Assembly: GCA_910577935.1 (NCBI GenBank)
Contig: CAJTOT010000019.1
Coordinates: forward strand, 11,347-75,346
Source of the DNA: an uncultured Hungatella sp.
GTDB lineage: Bacteria > Bacillota > Clostridia > Lachnospirales > Lachnospiraceae
Direction: 5' to 3'
Length of the DNA stretch: 64,000 nt
Part shown: positions 50,886 through 60,202 of the stretch, piece by piece
Layout of the letters: each line of letters opens with the position of its first letter
Position numbering within the stretch: the first letter of the stretch is position 1
Notes under the pieces: generated by a model
Databases searched by the model: none
Seen by the model: only the letters and a program-made list of their open reading frames with translations
Told to the model about the DNA's origin: nothing
Translations under genes and position numbers: made by a program

Positions 50886-52092
50886 AAAGAACCAGTCCCA
50901 CGGCAAAGAGCGCTGCCAGCATCCCCACGCCGCTGCCCGGGTTTCTGGTGAGCTGGGTCATGGCGCCCACCAGCGCCGTCCCGATAAAGGACGCCCCTTT
51001 CCCGCAGATATCAAAGATGCCGAAAAACTCGCCCGATTTCTCCGGCGGGATAATGCTGGCAAAATAAGACCGGGACAGGGCCTGAATTCCGCCCTGGAAC
51101 ATGCCTACGCACACCGCTAAAAACCAGAATTCCCACTGCCTGTCAAGCTGGATGGCAAACAGGGCGATAAAAAAGTAGCAGACGATGCAGACCTTGATCA
51201 GCGTGGTATTTTTATACTTTTTCGCCAGGCTTCCAAACAGCAGGGCGCAGGGGAAAGCCACGAGCTGGGTCACCAGAAGGGCAAGGAGAAGACCCTGGGG
51301 TTCCAGGCCGATGGCGCTTCCGTAGGCGGTGGCCATCTCAATGATGGTGTACACTCCGTCGATGTAGAAGAAGAACGCCAGCAGAAACAGCATGATTTTC
51401 TTGTTGCCTCTTATGTCCTTTACAACCTTCGCCAGCCTTCCAAAGCTCTCCCTGACCACATGGCTCTGCCTGGGAACCCCGTGCTTCTGCCTGTAGTGTC
51501 TCAGCAGGGGAACCGTCGCCGCCAGCCACCAGGCCGCGTTGAGGAAGAACGCCGCCCCCATGGCTGTCTCGGCGGTGATGCCCAGGCGCTCATTGCCCAG
51601 GACAAGAACCAGGCTCAGGATGAAGGGGACACAGCTTCCGATATAGCCCCAGGCGTACCCCTGAGAGGATATCTGGTCCATGCGGGAGGGCTCCGTCACA
51701 TCGGAGAGCATGGCGTCGTAGAAGATGAGGCTGGACGAATATCCCACCTTCGCCGCAACAAAGATGACGAGAAACAAAAACCACCCAACCGGCATCGCCA
51801 GGGCCCCGCAGCCTGCGGCGCCTGCAGCCACGCATACGGTAAAGACCGGCTTTTTGTATCCTTCCGTGTCCGCTATGGCGCCCAGAGCCGGTCCGATGAA
51901 AGCCACCAGGAGGGTGGAGACGGACATGGCGTATCCCCAGTATGCCAGAGCGTCCACCTCGGACACCCCGCCCTGTCCTGCCAGAGCGTTAAAATAGATG
52001 GGCAGAATCGTGGATACCAGGAGGACGAACGCCGAATTGCCCACATCGTAGAGTATCCAGTACTTCTCCAGTTTTGTCATCTTCTCTTTCAT
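50845..52092 (-). CDS. MFS transporter, UMF1/Atg22-like family
   Basis: 415 residues from the chosen ATG; an in-frame ATG 30 bases upstream also has a ribosome site and is possible. About 12 spans. The N-terminal WILYDVGNSAFVLLVSTILP and ALGAIADTEGYKKP near residue 75 match the family. The middle basic loop (KHGVPRQSHVV) is cytoplasmic. Substrate unknown; fungal Atg22 moves amino acids out of vacuoles. The last 14 codons overlap the lysR gene on the other strand. Confidence 0.88.
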   Translation of the reverse strand: MKEKMTKLEKYWILYDVGNSAFVLLVSTILPIYFNALAGQGGVSEVDALAYWGYAMSVSTLLVAFIGPALGAIADTEGYKKPVFTVCVAAGAAGCGALAMPVGWFLFLVIFVAAKVGYSSSLIFYDAMLSDVTEPSRMDQISSQGYAWGYIGSCVPFILSLVLVLGNERLGITAETAMGAAFFLNAAWWLAATVPLLRHYRQKHGVPRQSHVVRESFGRLAKVVKDIRGNKKIMLFLLAFFFYIDGVYTIIEMATAYGSAIGLEPQGLLLALLVTQLVAFPCALLFGSLAKKYKNTTLIKVCIVCYFFIALFAIQLDRQWEFWFLAVCVGMFQGGIQALSRSYFASIIPPEKSGEFFGIFDICGKGASFIGTALVGAMTQLTRNPGSGVGMLAALFAVGLVLFRKAAALPNPYTP

Positions 52093-52209
52093 TCTTTTTT
52101 CTTCCCTCCTCTTCTCTCCCATCCGCGCCTCCTCCCGTCTTGGGGAGCCGCCGCCGCGCTGCTACCGCTCCATATCGGCTTCGACTCTGTGTCAGTTTCC
52201 GCCCTGCGC

Positions 52210-53109
52210 CTACAGGTCAAACAGACTCAGCTGCGTCGTCTCGTAGGAACGCTTATAGGCGTGGACGATATCTTTCATCTCATACAGTATCCCGTACTTT
52301 CCGCACGCCTCTGTAAACACCTTCCACAGCTCTCCCGCCCTGGGGCTGGCGCACTCATACCGCCCGCCGTAGGTCTTCAGATACCTCTCCCTGAGCCCTT
52401 CTCCGGGAAACAGTTCCTCCAGACGGTCAAAATACCACTCTCGCTGGTTGCCTCTCAGGGTCATCCCCAGAGCCCCGTATATAAACCTGGCCCCCGCCTC
52501 ATGGGCGGACCGCACCACGGCCAGGATGTGTTCTTTGTCATCCTCGAGAAAAGGCAGCACCGGCATGAGAAGGATTCCCGCGAAGATCCCCCGCCCGCCA
52601 AGCCGGGCGATCATGTCGAGCCTCCGGGAGGGCAGCGAGACGCCTGGTTCGATTTTTTTCGCCAGAGCGTCGTCTGCGGTGGTCACGGTCACCTTGCACA
52701 GAACCGGGGAGTGCTCCTTGATGCTCTCCAGAATATCCATATCCCGCAGCATCAGATCGCTTTTGGTGGCCACCGCCATGCCGAAGCCGAAGGCGTCCAC
52801 CAGCTCCATGGCGTGCCTGGTAAGCTCCAGCTCCTTCTCAAACGGGTTGTAGGGGTCGCTCATGGCCCCGGTGCCCACCACCCCGGTCTTCACCTTTCTT
52901 CTCAAGTCGTTGCGGATGATGAGGAGAGCGTCCTTCTTCGCCTGCACCCGATCGAAATCCCGGATCTGATAGCACTCCGAACGGCTGTCGCAGTAGATGC
53001 AGCCGTGGCAGCAGCCTCTGTAAATATTCATGTTATAGTCGATGCCAAACCACCTGGAATCCTTTGTCTTCGTCACGATGGTCTTGGCAGGAACATAGCT
53101 TATATCCAT
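52210..53109 (-). CDS. SPL-like radical SAM protein
   Basis: 299 residues from the ATG after GGAGAG; a start 14 codons upstream is possible. The iron-sulfur cluster motif CxxxCxxC is in YRGCCHGCIYCDSR near residue 32. The family (spore photoproduct lyase-like, Rv2578c type) fits TGAMSDPYNPFEKELELTR and FLEDDKEHILAVVRSAHEAG. Length is about that of this uncharacterised branch, and the C-terminal QLSLFDL is typical. True spore photoproduct lyase is longer and distinct, so substrate is unknown. Confidence 0.88.
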   Translation of the reverse strand: MDISYVPAKTIVTKTKDSRWFGIDYNMNIYRGCCHGCIYCDSRSECYQIRDFDRVQAKKDALLIIRNDLRRKVKTGVVGTGAMSDPYNPFEKELELTRHAMELVDAFGFGMAVATKSDLMLRDMDILESIKEHSPVLCKVTVTTADDALAKKIEPGVSLPSRRLDMIARLGGRGIFAGILLMPVLPFLEDDKEHILAVVRSAHEAGARFIYGALGMTLRGNQREWYFDRLEELFPGEGLRERYLKTYGGRYECASPRAGELWKVFTEACGKYGILYEMKDIVHAYKRSYETTQLSLFDL

Positions 53110-53161
53110 AGGTTCTCTCCGCAAAGTATACCCGCCAGGATACACTTCCATACATGTCTGT

Positions 53162-53488
53162 CTACTCTTCGTCCCTGTCTTTCAGAGCCTTTAAAAAGAA
53201 GAACCACCCTGTAAAAGCGGCAATCAACAGTTTGACAATGAAATAGGCAGCCCAGCCGACGGGAGAAAGGACAAGCCTTATTCCCATCTTTTCCCGGAAT
53301 TTGTCGGCGTTGACCCATCCAAAGGGGAAACAGGACCAGACTATCCCCTGGATGATGTAACGTGGAATCGACATAATAACAAGAACTATATCTCCCATTA
53401 AAAATCCCAAAACCACCATCAGCCCCATAAAAAGCGTCCAGAAAACAGCCAGAACCAGAGACATTTTAAACAATCTTCTGTTATCCAT
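53162..53488 (-). CDS. Small membrane protein of unknown function
   Basis: 108 residues starting MDNRRLFKMSLVLA. Two hydrophobic regions (about 9-45 and 75-98) give two or three spans; the C-terminus is charged (LKALKDRDEE). AAGGAGG stands 12 bases upstream; an ATG 8 codons earlier is the alternative. I do not recognise the family. It is divergent from the YihY-type gene and precedes the radical SAM gene by 52 bases on the same strand. Confidence 0.72.
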   Translation of the reverse strand: MDNRRLFKMSLVLAVFWTLFMGLMVVLGFLMGDIVLVIMSIPRYIIQGIVWSCFPFGWVNADKFREKMGIRLVLSPVGWAAYFIVKLLIAAFTGWFFFLKALKDRDEE

Positions 53489-53566
53489 CTTTTTTATCAC
53501 CCTCCTTGCCATTTTTTCCAACTCGTGATAAGATACATAAAAATAAAAGTAAAAGGTGCTGTCATT

Positions 53567-54382
53567 ATGCTTTTTCTCATGGTTGAAGGAAAACGAATAT
53601 TCGACAAATATAAAAAAGACGAGGTTACCGTGTACGCCGCCCAGGCCTCGTTTTTTATCGTAATCTCTTTCTTCCCTTTTATCATGCTGCTCCTCACCCT
53701 GGTGCAGAGGATTCCGGCTGTCAACAAGTCGGACCTGCTGGATCTCCTCATAACCATCATGCCGGATATGCTGGACTCCCTGGTCATCGGCATCGTGGAC
53801 GATCTGTACGCGAAATCCCCCGCCACCATGGTGTCCGTGTCTGCCGTGGTGGCCGTCTGGTCCGCTTCCCGCGGGATGATGGGCATCGAGCGGGGACTCA
53901 ACCGGGTCTATGAAAGCCCCCAGCCGCGGGGATATATTTTCCGCCGGCTCATCTGCTCGGGTTACACCGTGCTGTTTGTGGTGGCCTGCGCGGCAAGCCT
54001 CCTGCTTCTGGTTCTGGGAACCTCCATCGAGCGGCTGCTCCTGAGAGTCTTTCCCGTGGTCTCTGCCCTGACCCGGTGCGTCATCAGCCTCCGGTCATTC
54101 CTGGCCCTGGCGGTTCTGGTCATCGTGTTCACAGGTCTGTACACCCTGGTCCCGGTACACAGGCACAGCCTGAAGAGCCAGCTGCCCGGCGCCCTTTTCT
54201 CCACCCTGGGCTGGATTATATTCTCCGCGCTTTTTTCCATCTATTTTAATAATTTCAGCAACTATTCCTATATGTACGGAAGCCTGACCGCCGTTGTGGT
54301 TCTGATGTTGTGGCTCTACATCTGTATCTGCATTCTCCTCATCGGCGCAGAGCTGAATTACCATATGGAAAACTACTGGTAA
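53567..54382 (+). CDS. YihY/virulence factor BrkB family membrane protein
   Basis: 271 residues from the ATG after AAGGTG; an ATG 14 codons upstream is possible. About six spans. The hallmarks are AAQASFFIVISFFPFIMLLL near residue 24 and AVWSASRGMMGIERGLNRVY near 105, then GALFSTLGWIIFSALFSIYF, and GAELNYHMEN at the end. Some BrkB relatives were once called RNase BN in error; the role is still unclear. Confidence 0.92.
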   Translation: MLFLMVEGKRIFDKYKKDEVTVYAAQASFFIVISFFPFIMLLLTLVQRIPAVNKSDLLDLLITIMPDMLDSLVIGIVDDLYAKSPATMVSVSAVVAVWSASRGMMGIERGLNRVYESPQPRGYIFRRLICSGYTVLFVVACAASLLLLVLGTSIERLLLRVFPVVSALTRCVISLRSFLALAVLVIVFTGLYTLVPVHRHSLKSQLPGALFSTLGWIIFSALFSIYFNNFSNYSYMYGSLTAVVVLMLWLYICICILLIGAELNYHMENYW

Positions 54383-54384
54383 AA

Positions 54385-54426
54385 GACATCGCTGTATGAC
54401 AGACTATCATACAGCGATGTCCTTTT
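54385..54426. terminator. Strong bidirectional terminator
   Basis: GACATCGCTGTATGA (54385-54399) pairs perfectly with TCATACAGCGATGTC (54407-54421) with a 7-base loop; CTTTT follows on the plus strand and an AAAA run (54381-54384) serves the minus strand. It ends the YihY gene and possibly the NagB-like gene. Confidence 0.82.
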
Positions 54427-54489
54427 GCAGGCGTAATTCCCGCACATATCTGAGGCTGCCCGCGGCAAACCAGATCTTGTTCCCAGTCT

Positions 54490-55176
54490 CTACAGCCTGG
54501 AGGCTGCCGGCTTGTCCAGAAGAACCACCACGTCGGGATGCATCTGGAGCATGGAAGCCGGAGCCATGGTGGTGATGGGGCCGTTGATCATCTTGGCCAC
54601 CGCCTCCGCCTTCTCCTCGCCGTTGGCGATCATGATGATCTTTTTTGCCAGGAGCATATGGTGGAGTCCCATGGCACAGGTAGGCCTGCCGAGCCTGTTG
54701 TACACCACATGGGCCTGGGAAATAAGGGTCTCGTTGGGCTTGTTCATGCCGATGTGGGCATCTGCCCCGATTCCCAGAATCTGCATATCCAGGCGGCCGT
54801 CGGGAAGGCTGTCCATCAGCTGGTCATACTTTTTGCACGCCTCATCGATGCCGTCCGCAAATCCGTCCGGAAGAATCAGCTGCTCATCGCCGGCATCCAC
54901 GTGGTCCAGAAGGTGAACATGGAAGAACGTGTGTCTCAGGTTCTTCGGGTCCTCCGGCGGCACGTCGGCCATCTCCTCCAGGTTGTAGAGGGTGCACTCG
55001 GCAAATGAAACTCTGTGCTCCTTGTAGAGCTTTACCAGCTCCGCGCACATTCCCACCGGCGTATTCCCCGCCGTCATGCCAAGGTGGCAGTTGGGCTTCT
55101 GCAGAAGCTGGGCCGCTACCAGATCAGCCGCCGCCCTGCTCATCTCTTCATAGGTGTCATAAATTTGAACTCTCAT
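54490..55176 (-). CDS. NagB-like sugar-phosphate isomerase/deaminase family protein
   Basis: 228 residues, cytoplasmic. The fold is that of glucosamine-6-phosphate deaminase (MTAGNTPVGM near residue 34; GIGADAHIGMNKPN near 136). Compared with E. coli NagB, the active-site NMDEY is NLEEM and the Glu of GHIAFNEP is Lys (NKP), while the Asp-x-His pair is kept. It may therefore act on another sugar phosphate or have altered chemistry. A clear promoter and possible operator lie upstream. GGAG precedes the ATG. Confidence 0.82.
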   Translation of the reverse strand: MRVQIYDTYEEMSRAAADLVAAQLLQKPNCHLGMTAGNTPVGMCAELVKLYKEHRVSFAECTLYNLEEMADVPPEDPKNLRHTFFHVHLLDHVDAGDEQLILPDGFADGIDEACKKYDQLMDSLPDGRLDMQILGIGADAHIGMNKPNETLISQAHVVYNRLGRPTCAMGLHHMLLAKKIIMIANGEEKAEAVAKMINGPITTMAPASMLQMHPDVVVLLDKPAASRL

Positions 55177-55196
55177 GTTCCTTCTCCTTTATACCA

Positions 55197-55245
55197 TAAC
55201 AGTTTTATTTACCTGCAAACCAGGCATGTATCTCTGTAACTGTTA
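55197..55245 (-). promoter_or_regulatory. Paired TAACAGTT/AACTGTTA sites before the NagB-like gene
   Basis: TAACAGTT (55197-55204) and AACTGTTA (55238-55245) form an inverted pair that overlaps the transcription start region. The same 8-mers occur upstream of the M32 gene (56906-56951), suggesting one regulator for both. Confidence 0.5.
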
Positions 55246-55273
55246 TTATACTTAGTTAGATTTGGTAAATCAA
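55245..55273 (-). promoter_or_regulatory. Promoter of the NagB-like gene
   Basis: Read leftward: -35 TTGATT (55268-55273), 17 bases, -10 TATAAT (55245-55250). The -10 abuts the AACTGTTA site. Confidence 0.72.
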
Positions 55274-55365
55274 GGAAATTGTAGGGTCTGAACATATTTT
55301 GAGACAATGTACCAGGGGCGGCGGCATTTTTCTCACCCCAAGCCAATTCTATAGGTATTTTTATA

Positions 55366-56856
55366 TCACAGATTGTACAGCTTCCCATATTTGTCCGTGA
55401 GATAATCGATGTAGTACTGAGGGTTAAAGTCCTCCCCTGTCACATCTAAAAGCATCTGGCGGCTGGTTTTCAGCTTTCCGTGCCTGTGTATATTCTCCCG
55501 CAGGAATTCCCTGATAGTCTTGATATCCCCTTTTCTGAGCAGCCCCTCAAAGTCCATCTGTCCTTTCATATATCTGTACAGCTGGGCGCCGAAGGCGCTT
55601 CCAAGAGCATAAGACGGGAAATATCCGAAGGCGCCCTGGGACCAGTGAATGTCCTGAAGTACCCCCTCCGACACATCCTCCGGGCGCACGCCTAAGTATT
55701 CCTCATACTTGTCAGCCCAGATCTCCGGCAGCTTTTCCACCTCCAGGTTCTCTTCTATGAGCATCTTTTCAATCTCATAGCGTATAAGGACATGGAGACT
55801 GTAAGTCAGCTCGTCCGCCTGAGTGCGGATCAGGCTCGGCTCCACCTTGTTGACAGCCCGCACAAACTGCTCCGCCGTCACATGGCCAAGCTGACGGGGA
55901 AACTGTTCCTGAAGCCTGTGGTACACCGGCTCCCAGAAAGCCTGGTTCCGCCCGATGATATTCTCAAAAAACCGGGACTGGGACTCGTGCATGCCCATGG
56001 ACGCTCCCTGCCCCACCAGGGTCTGGGTCAGCTCATCGGGAATCCCCAGCTCATAGATGGCGTGGCCGGACTCGTGGATAACGGAGAACAGGGAATCGTC
56101 CACATGGCTGTTGTAGCTGGTGGTGATGCGCACGTCCTTGTTGTGGAGGTTGGTGGTGAAGGGATGGGCGCTGACCGCCATGACTCCTCTGTGAAAGTCG
56201 AAGCCTACGTATTCCGCGAAGAAGCGGCCTATGGCCTCCTGGTCCGCCTCATCGTAATCTCCTGTGAGAAAATCGTCCCGGATCATGACGCCGCTGTCTG
56301 TCACCTTTTTTAAAAACGGAACCAGCTGCTCCTTGAGGGCGCCGAAGAAACCGTCAAGAGTCTCCATGTCAAACCCTTTTTCATAGTCGTCCAGCAGAAC
56401 ATCATAGAGCTTCTGCCCTTCTTTTGCACGGTAAGAGGCAAACTTTTTGGTGTACTCCACCAGCTTTTTCAACGTGGGGGCAAAAAGTTCAAAGTCCTTC
56501 TCCTTCCTTGCCCTGGCCCATATCCTGCTGCCCTCTGAAGTCAGCTCCGCGAATTCCCGGTACTCCTTCGCCGGAACCCGCTCAAGCTTCTCGATCTCCT
56601 CGGCCAGCTCCCTGACAACCGCGGCCTCCGCCTGCCCCAGTTCTTCCTTCCGGCACAGCTTCACCAGCTCCATCACTTTCGGGTCCGTGATGACAGAAAA
56701 ATACTCGCCGGACAAGGTTCCCACCACCCTGGAGGTGTTGGGTCCCGCCTCCTTCGGCGCCAGTGTCTCGTTGTCCCACTCAAACAGCACCTTTGCCGTC
56801 TGGAAAGCCTGAATCCGCTCCAGGTACGGCTGCAGCTCTTCATATGCTCCGCTCAT
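55366..56856 (-). CDS. M32-family metallocarboxypeptidase
   Basis: 496 residues, cytoplasmic, the standard length for Taq-type carboxypeptidases. The zinc motif HESGH is in SVIHESGHAIYELG near residue 257, and MGMHESQSRFFEN near 293 supplies the next ligand region. The family block VRITTSYN (here RITTSYNSHVDD) precedes it. It removes C-terminal amino acids from peptides. The start at 56856 follows AAGGAG by 9 bases; an ATG 11 codons upstream is less likely. Paired AACTGTTA/TAACAGTT sites lie upstream. Confidence 0.93.
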   Translation of the reverse strand: MSGAYEELQPYLERIQAFQTAKVLFEWDNETLAPKEAGPNTSRVVGTLSGEYFSVITDPKVMELVKLCRKEELGQAEAAVVRELAEEIEKLERVPAKEYREFAELTSEGSRIWARARKEKDFELFAPTLKKLVEYTKKFASYRAKEGQKLYDVLLDDYEKGFDMETLDGFFGALKEQLVPFLKKVTDSGVMIRDDFLTGDYDEADQEAIGRFFAEYVGFDFHRGVMAVSAHPFTTNLHNKDVRITTSYNSHVDDSLFSVIHESGHAIYELGIPDELTQTLVGQGASMGMHESQSRFFENIIGRNQAFWEPVYHRLQEQFPRQLGHVTAEQFVRAVNKVEPSLIRTQADELTYSLHVLIRYEIEKMLIEENLEVEKLPEIWADKYEEYLGVRPEDVSEGVLQDIHWSQGAFGYFPSYALGSAFGAQLYRYMKGQMDFEGLLRKGDIKTIREFLRENIHRHGKLKTSRQMLLDVTGEDFNPQYYIDYLTDKYGKLYNL

Positions 56857-56904
56857 AATTTTATACTCCTTTTTGTCATTCATAGTCAATGCCAGCCTTG
56901 TGTT

Positions 56905-56952
56905 GAACTGTTACTATTCTTTGTTGCCGGTCTGAAATTTATGTAACAGTTC
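56905..56952 (-). promoter_or_regulatory. Inverted GAACTGTTAC / GTAACAGTTC pair before the M32 gene
   Basis: GAACTGTTAC (56905-56914) and GTAACAGTTC (56943-56952) are perfect complements 28 bases apart, about 50-95 bases before the ATG. The core 8-mer is shared with the NagB-like gene region. Confidence 0.52.
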
Positions 56953-57053
56953 AGGCATCTTCCGGCACGTCTGGCCCCATTATACCGTGTTCTGTCTGTT
57001 TCCACAAGCCCTGACCGCAAATAACAAAATGAGAAGCCCAAGGGGAACAAAAC

Positions 57054-58562
57054 TCAGTCCTTCTCCTGTTTTCCCCGGACAGCCTCCGTCATCTCCAGCC
57101 CTGTGTCATAGTCCAGCTGCCTTGGCTCGTATTCCTCATTTTCCCTCTGCCTTGTGCAGCCGTCATTGGCCCACAGGGCCTTTTTCTCCGGCCGCCAGGG
57201 TCTTACGGCCCACTGATAACCCCGGTACAGATCTCTTGTGTCGTTCATGTGCTCCAGAATCCTGTCGTGAAGCCGGTTTCTCTCGGCGGCGCATTCCGGG
57301 TCATTGATCCGGTTGTCTACTTCGTGAGGGTCTGTCAGAGTGTCATAGAACTCGTCTGTGTCCAGAAGATGAATCACCAGCTTGTAGCGGCCATCCGTAG
57401 CCGCCCGCATGAGCTGCAGCCCCCCGAAGCCGTCATGGTCCACCTCGTACCGGGTAAATTCCGTGTACACCACGTCGTTGACCGCGGCGGAGGTGTCATA
57501 TATCTGTGAAAGCATGCTCCTGCCCTCCAGGATCTTCGGGATATGCTCCCCGAAATATTCCAGGATGGTGGGCGCCAGGTCGATGTGGGACGCCGGGGCA
57601 TCCACCACCTTCCCCGCCTCCCCGCCCTTGATGATGAGGGGGACATTGGCGATCTCCTTGTACATGGCCGCGTTCTTGGCGGTAAGCCGGTGGGCGCCCA
57701 GCATGGCCCCGTGGTCTGAGGTGTAGATGATCATGGCATCAGGAAAACGCTCTCTCGCCACATCCAGAATTCTTCCCATCTCGTAGTCCGCGAAGGAATT
57801 GCAGCCCAGCAGCTGACACATGACAGGATTGGGCTTCCTCAGCTCCTCCGGCGGCGCTTCAAGGTTCTCTCCCGCCCACAGTCTCTGCATAAACGGCTTT
57901 CCCTCCAGGCTGTCGTGGAACACGGGGCTGTCCTCGTACTGGAACCCCTCATACATGGTGTTGAAAGGCTCGGGCGACAGGGAAGGCCCGTGGGGCTCGT
58001 CGTAAGACACGGTCAGGAAAAAATCCTGGCCCTCACACTCCTCCAGAAAAGCCAGAGCCCTGTCCGTACAGCGGTGGGCATATGTAAATTCCTCTGTCAT
58101 GTCCTGGCAGTAGGAGGTCTCTCGCCTCCGTGACTTAAGCCTCTCCTCCTCGGTCAGCTCTTCCAGGTAGCAGCGCATGTCATACCAGTACCGGGAGTCC
58201 CACCCCTCCGGGCATCTTCCCAGCCCGAAGTAGTCTCCCCCGTCAAGATGCCACTTGCCAATATAGCCGCAGTGGATTCCCGCGTCCTGCAGCCGCTGCC
58301 CGATGGTCTTCACGTTATCCCCCATGGCCACAGAGTTGGTGACCATGCCGTTGGTGTGGGGAAACGTCCCTGTGAAGATGGCGCTTCTGGCCGGCCCGCA
58401 CACCGGCTGGCAGGAATAGGCGTTCTCATAGCGGATTCCCTCCCGCGCCAGCCTGTCTAAGTTGGGAGTCTTCATCCTCGGGTCTCCGTAACACCCCAAC
58501 ATATCCTTCCGGGTTGTATCTGTCATCAGAAATATCACCTGTCTGTTTTTTCTGCTTTCCAT
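57054..58562 (-). CDS. Sulfatase (alkaline phosphatase superfamily)
   Basis: 502 residues, no signal peptide. The formylglycine motif CxPxR is CGPAR near residue 55 (Cys type), so it needs the radical SAM maturase anSME, whose gene is not in the window. Metal and substrate blocks: LMTDTTRKDMLGCYG near residue 12, YIGKWHLDGGD near 99 and TSDHGAMLGAHRLTAKN near 278. TDT in place of the usual DD resembles the arylsulfatase/phosphonate-hydrolase branch. It closes an operon with a sugar ABC importer and YesL-like gene, so it likely works on imported sulfated or phosphorylated sugars. Confidence 0.9.
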   Translation of the reverse strand: MESRKNRQVIFLMTDTTRKDMLGCYGDPRMKTPNLDRLAREGIRYENAYSCQPVCGPARSAIFTGTFPHTNGMVTNSVAMGDNVKTIGQRLQDAGIHCGYIGKWHLDGGDYFGLGRCPEGWDSRYWYDMRCYLEELTEEERLKSRRRETSYCQDMTEEFTYAHRCTDRALAFLEECEGQDFFLTVSYDEPHGPSLSPEPFNTMYEGFQYEDSPVFHDSLEGKPFMQRLWAGENLEAPPEELRKPNPVMCQLLGCNSFADYEMGRILDVARERFPDAMIIYTSDHGAMLGAHRLTAKNAAMYKEIANVPLIIKGGEAGKVVDAPASHIDLAPTILEYFGEHIPKILEGRSMLSQIYDTSAAVNDVVYTEFTRYEVDHDGFGGLQLMRAATDGRYKLVIHLLDTDEFYDTLTDPHEVDNRINDPECAAERNRLHDRILEHMNDTRDLYRGYQWAVRPWRPEKKALWANDGCTRQRENEEYEPRQLDYDTGLEMTEAVRGKQEKD

Positions 58563-58641
58563 ATCGTCTTCTCTCTTTCCTTTTGCTTTATAACGCAGTT
58601 GTCCGCTGCCTCTCAGTTATTCGTGCCGGAGGGCATATTTC

Positions 58642-59259
58642 CTAAGCCCCGTCTTTGCCGTCCTCATATCGGGAGAATATCCAGGCGAACACCTTGGCGT
58701 TGACATAGCACGCCAAAGCGGGCAGGAGGATAATGCCGTAAGGAATCTTCACGGAGAGGAACAGAGCGCCCCCGGACAGCGCCAGACACGCCATCCCGTA
58801 GGGAAGATGTCTCATGGTCAGATAGACGCTGTTTCCCAGCACCTTTTTTAAGGAGAAGGGAAATGTCCCTGCCAGCGGGTAGAACCACATAGAGCACAGC
58901 AGCCAGAAAAGAAGGAGCATGCCCAAAACTCCCGCCAGGAACATGGCCTGGGCTGTTCCCATCCTGAGGCACACCCAGATATCCGCCAGAAAGAACAGTC
59001 CCACCGTCAGTTTGATCAGCCCGATCCCCGTTCCTGTCCAGAAACGGCTTTTAAACACATGAAAATAGTTGGACAGCACACGGCCCTCCTGGTCCTTTGC
59101 CATGCGGACAAACACATGCCAGAAAGCAGTGCCCGCGGCACCTGCCGTGACCACGGGGATGCAGCAGACCAGCCACACCAGCTCCAGGATCACCATATCC
59201 GCCACCTTGTTGGCGAACATCCAAAAGTCATTTTCCATATTAAACATTCGATTCAGCAT
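58642..59259 (-). CDS. YesL-like (DUF624) membrane protein
   Basis: 205 residues from the ATG after GGGAG; an ATG four codons upstream is possible. About five spans. The N-terminal MFNMENDFWMFANKVADM and LVWLVCCIPVVTAGAAG match DUF624, which is usually encoded in sugar ABC operons of Firmicutes and whose role is unknown. It lies between the permease and sulfatase genes. Confidence 0.88.
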   Translation of the reverse strand: MLNRMFNMENDFWMFANKVADMVILELVWLVCCIPVVTAGAAGTAFWHVFVRMAKDQEGRVLSNYFHVFKSRFWTGTGIGLIKLTVGLFFLADIWVCLRMGTAQAMFLAGVLGMLLLFWLLCSMWFYPLAGTFPFSLKKVLGNSVYLTMRHLPYGMACLALSGGALFLSVKIPYGIILLPALACYVNAKVFAWIFSRYEDGKDGA

Positions 59260-59329
59260 ATACTCTCCCATCCCGCTCTCTACAGACTCAGCCCATCTTC
59301 CCTGTCAGGCAGATGGGCTGTGCCGAAGC

Positions 59330-60190
59330 CTATTTCATAGCAGTCTTTGAATAGCCGGTCAGCATGTATTTCTGAAATACAATGAAAAGCACCACCGCCG
59401 GAATCATGGTGATCACGGCCCCCGCCATGGTCACGTTGGTGTGAAGCCACAGGGCCTCTCCGTTCCAGGACTCTCTCAAGTGCACCAGTCCCACGGTGAG
59501 AACCCGGACAGCGTCGGTCTGGGTGATAATCTTAGGCCAGAAGTAGCTGTTCCACTCTGTGATGAACGTGGTCAGAGACACGGTGATCAGGGAAGCCTTG
59601 CACATGGGAATCATCACGTACCAGATGGCTCCCAGTGTCCCCAGCCCGTCGATCTTTCCCGCGTCAATGTAGCTCTGGTCAACAGACATAAATGCCTGCC
59701 TAAGCATGAAGATAAAGTGGGGAGCCACCACGCTTGGCAGCACAAGGCCCATGTAGGTGTTCACCCAGCCCAGCCGCGAGCACAGGATATACAGAGGGAT
59801 AAAAGTAACCTGATGAGGAACCATCATGGCGCCCAAAATCATATAGAACAAAATATTTCTTCCCGGAAAGTTTCCCCTGGCGAACCCGTACGCCGCCAGC
59901 ACCCCGCCGCTGATCTTGATGGTCATGACGATGACGGTCACGATCACCGTGTTGAGAATATATCTTCCCAGCGGCACACGGTTCCAGGCCTCTATGTAGT
60001 TTTCCAGGCTCAGGCTGTCGGGAAGAAGGCGGATTTCTTTTGTGAGAACCACATTGCCTGTCTTAAAGCTGGTGACTACCATCCAGTACAGGGGAAAGAG
60101 CATGATCAGGGTGACCAGCACCGCGATTACCGTCTGAACCCAGTAGATTGCCTTGTCTTTTTTCGTATATCCATGAAATGCTTTTTTCAT
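59330..60190 (-). CDS. Carbohydrate ABC transporter permease, MalG type
   Basis: 286 residues, six spans. The ATPase-docking loop reads DAGKIDGLGTLGAIWYVM near residue 180. LAAYGFARGNFPGRN near 92 is family-typical. It stands 12 bases after the MalF-type gene, with GGGG before its ATG. As with the other CUT1 system here, no ATPase gene is adjacent. Confidence 0.93.
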   Translation of the reverse strand: MKKAFHGYTKKDKAIYWVQTVIAVLVTLIMLFPLYWMVVTSFKTGNVVLTKEIRLLPDSLSLENYIEAWNRVPLGRYILNTVIVTVIVMTIKISGGVLAAYGFARGNFPGRNILFYMILGAMMVPHQVTFIPLYILCSRLGWVNTYMGLVLPSVVAPHFIFMLRQAFMSVDQSYIDAGKIDGLGTLGAIWYVMIPMCKASLITVSLTTFITEWNSYFWPKIITQTDAVRVLTVGLVHLRESWNGEALWLHTNVTMAGAVITMIPAVVLFIVFQKYMLTGYSKTAMK

Positions 60191-60202
60191 TCCAAATCCC
60201 CT

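Noticed and set aside
52210..53109. Spore photoproduct lyase
   Set aside because: The protein has the radical SAM core and general SPL-like layout but is shorter and matches the uncharacterised SPL-like branch better.
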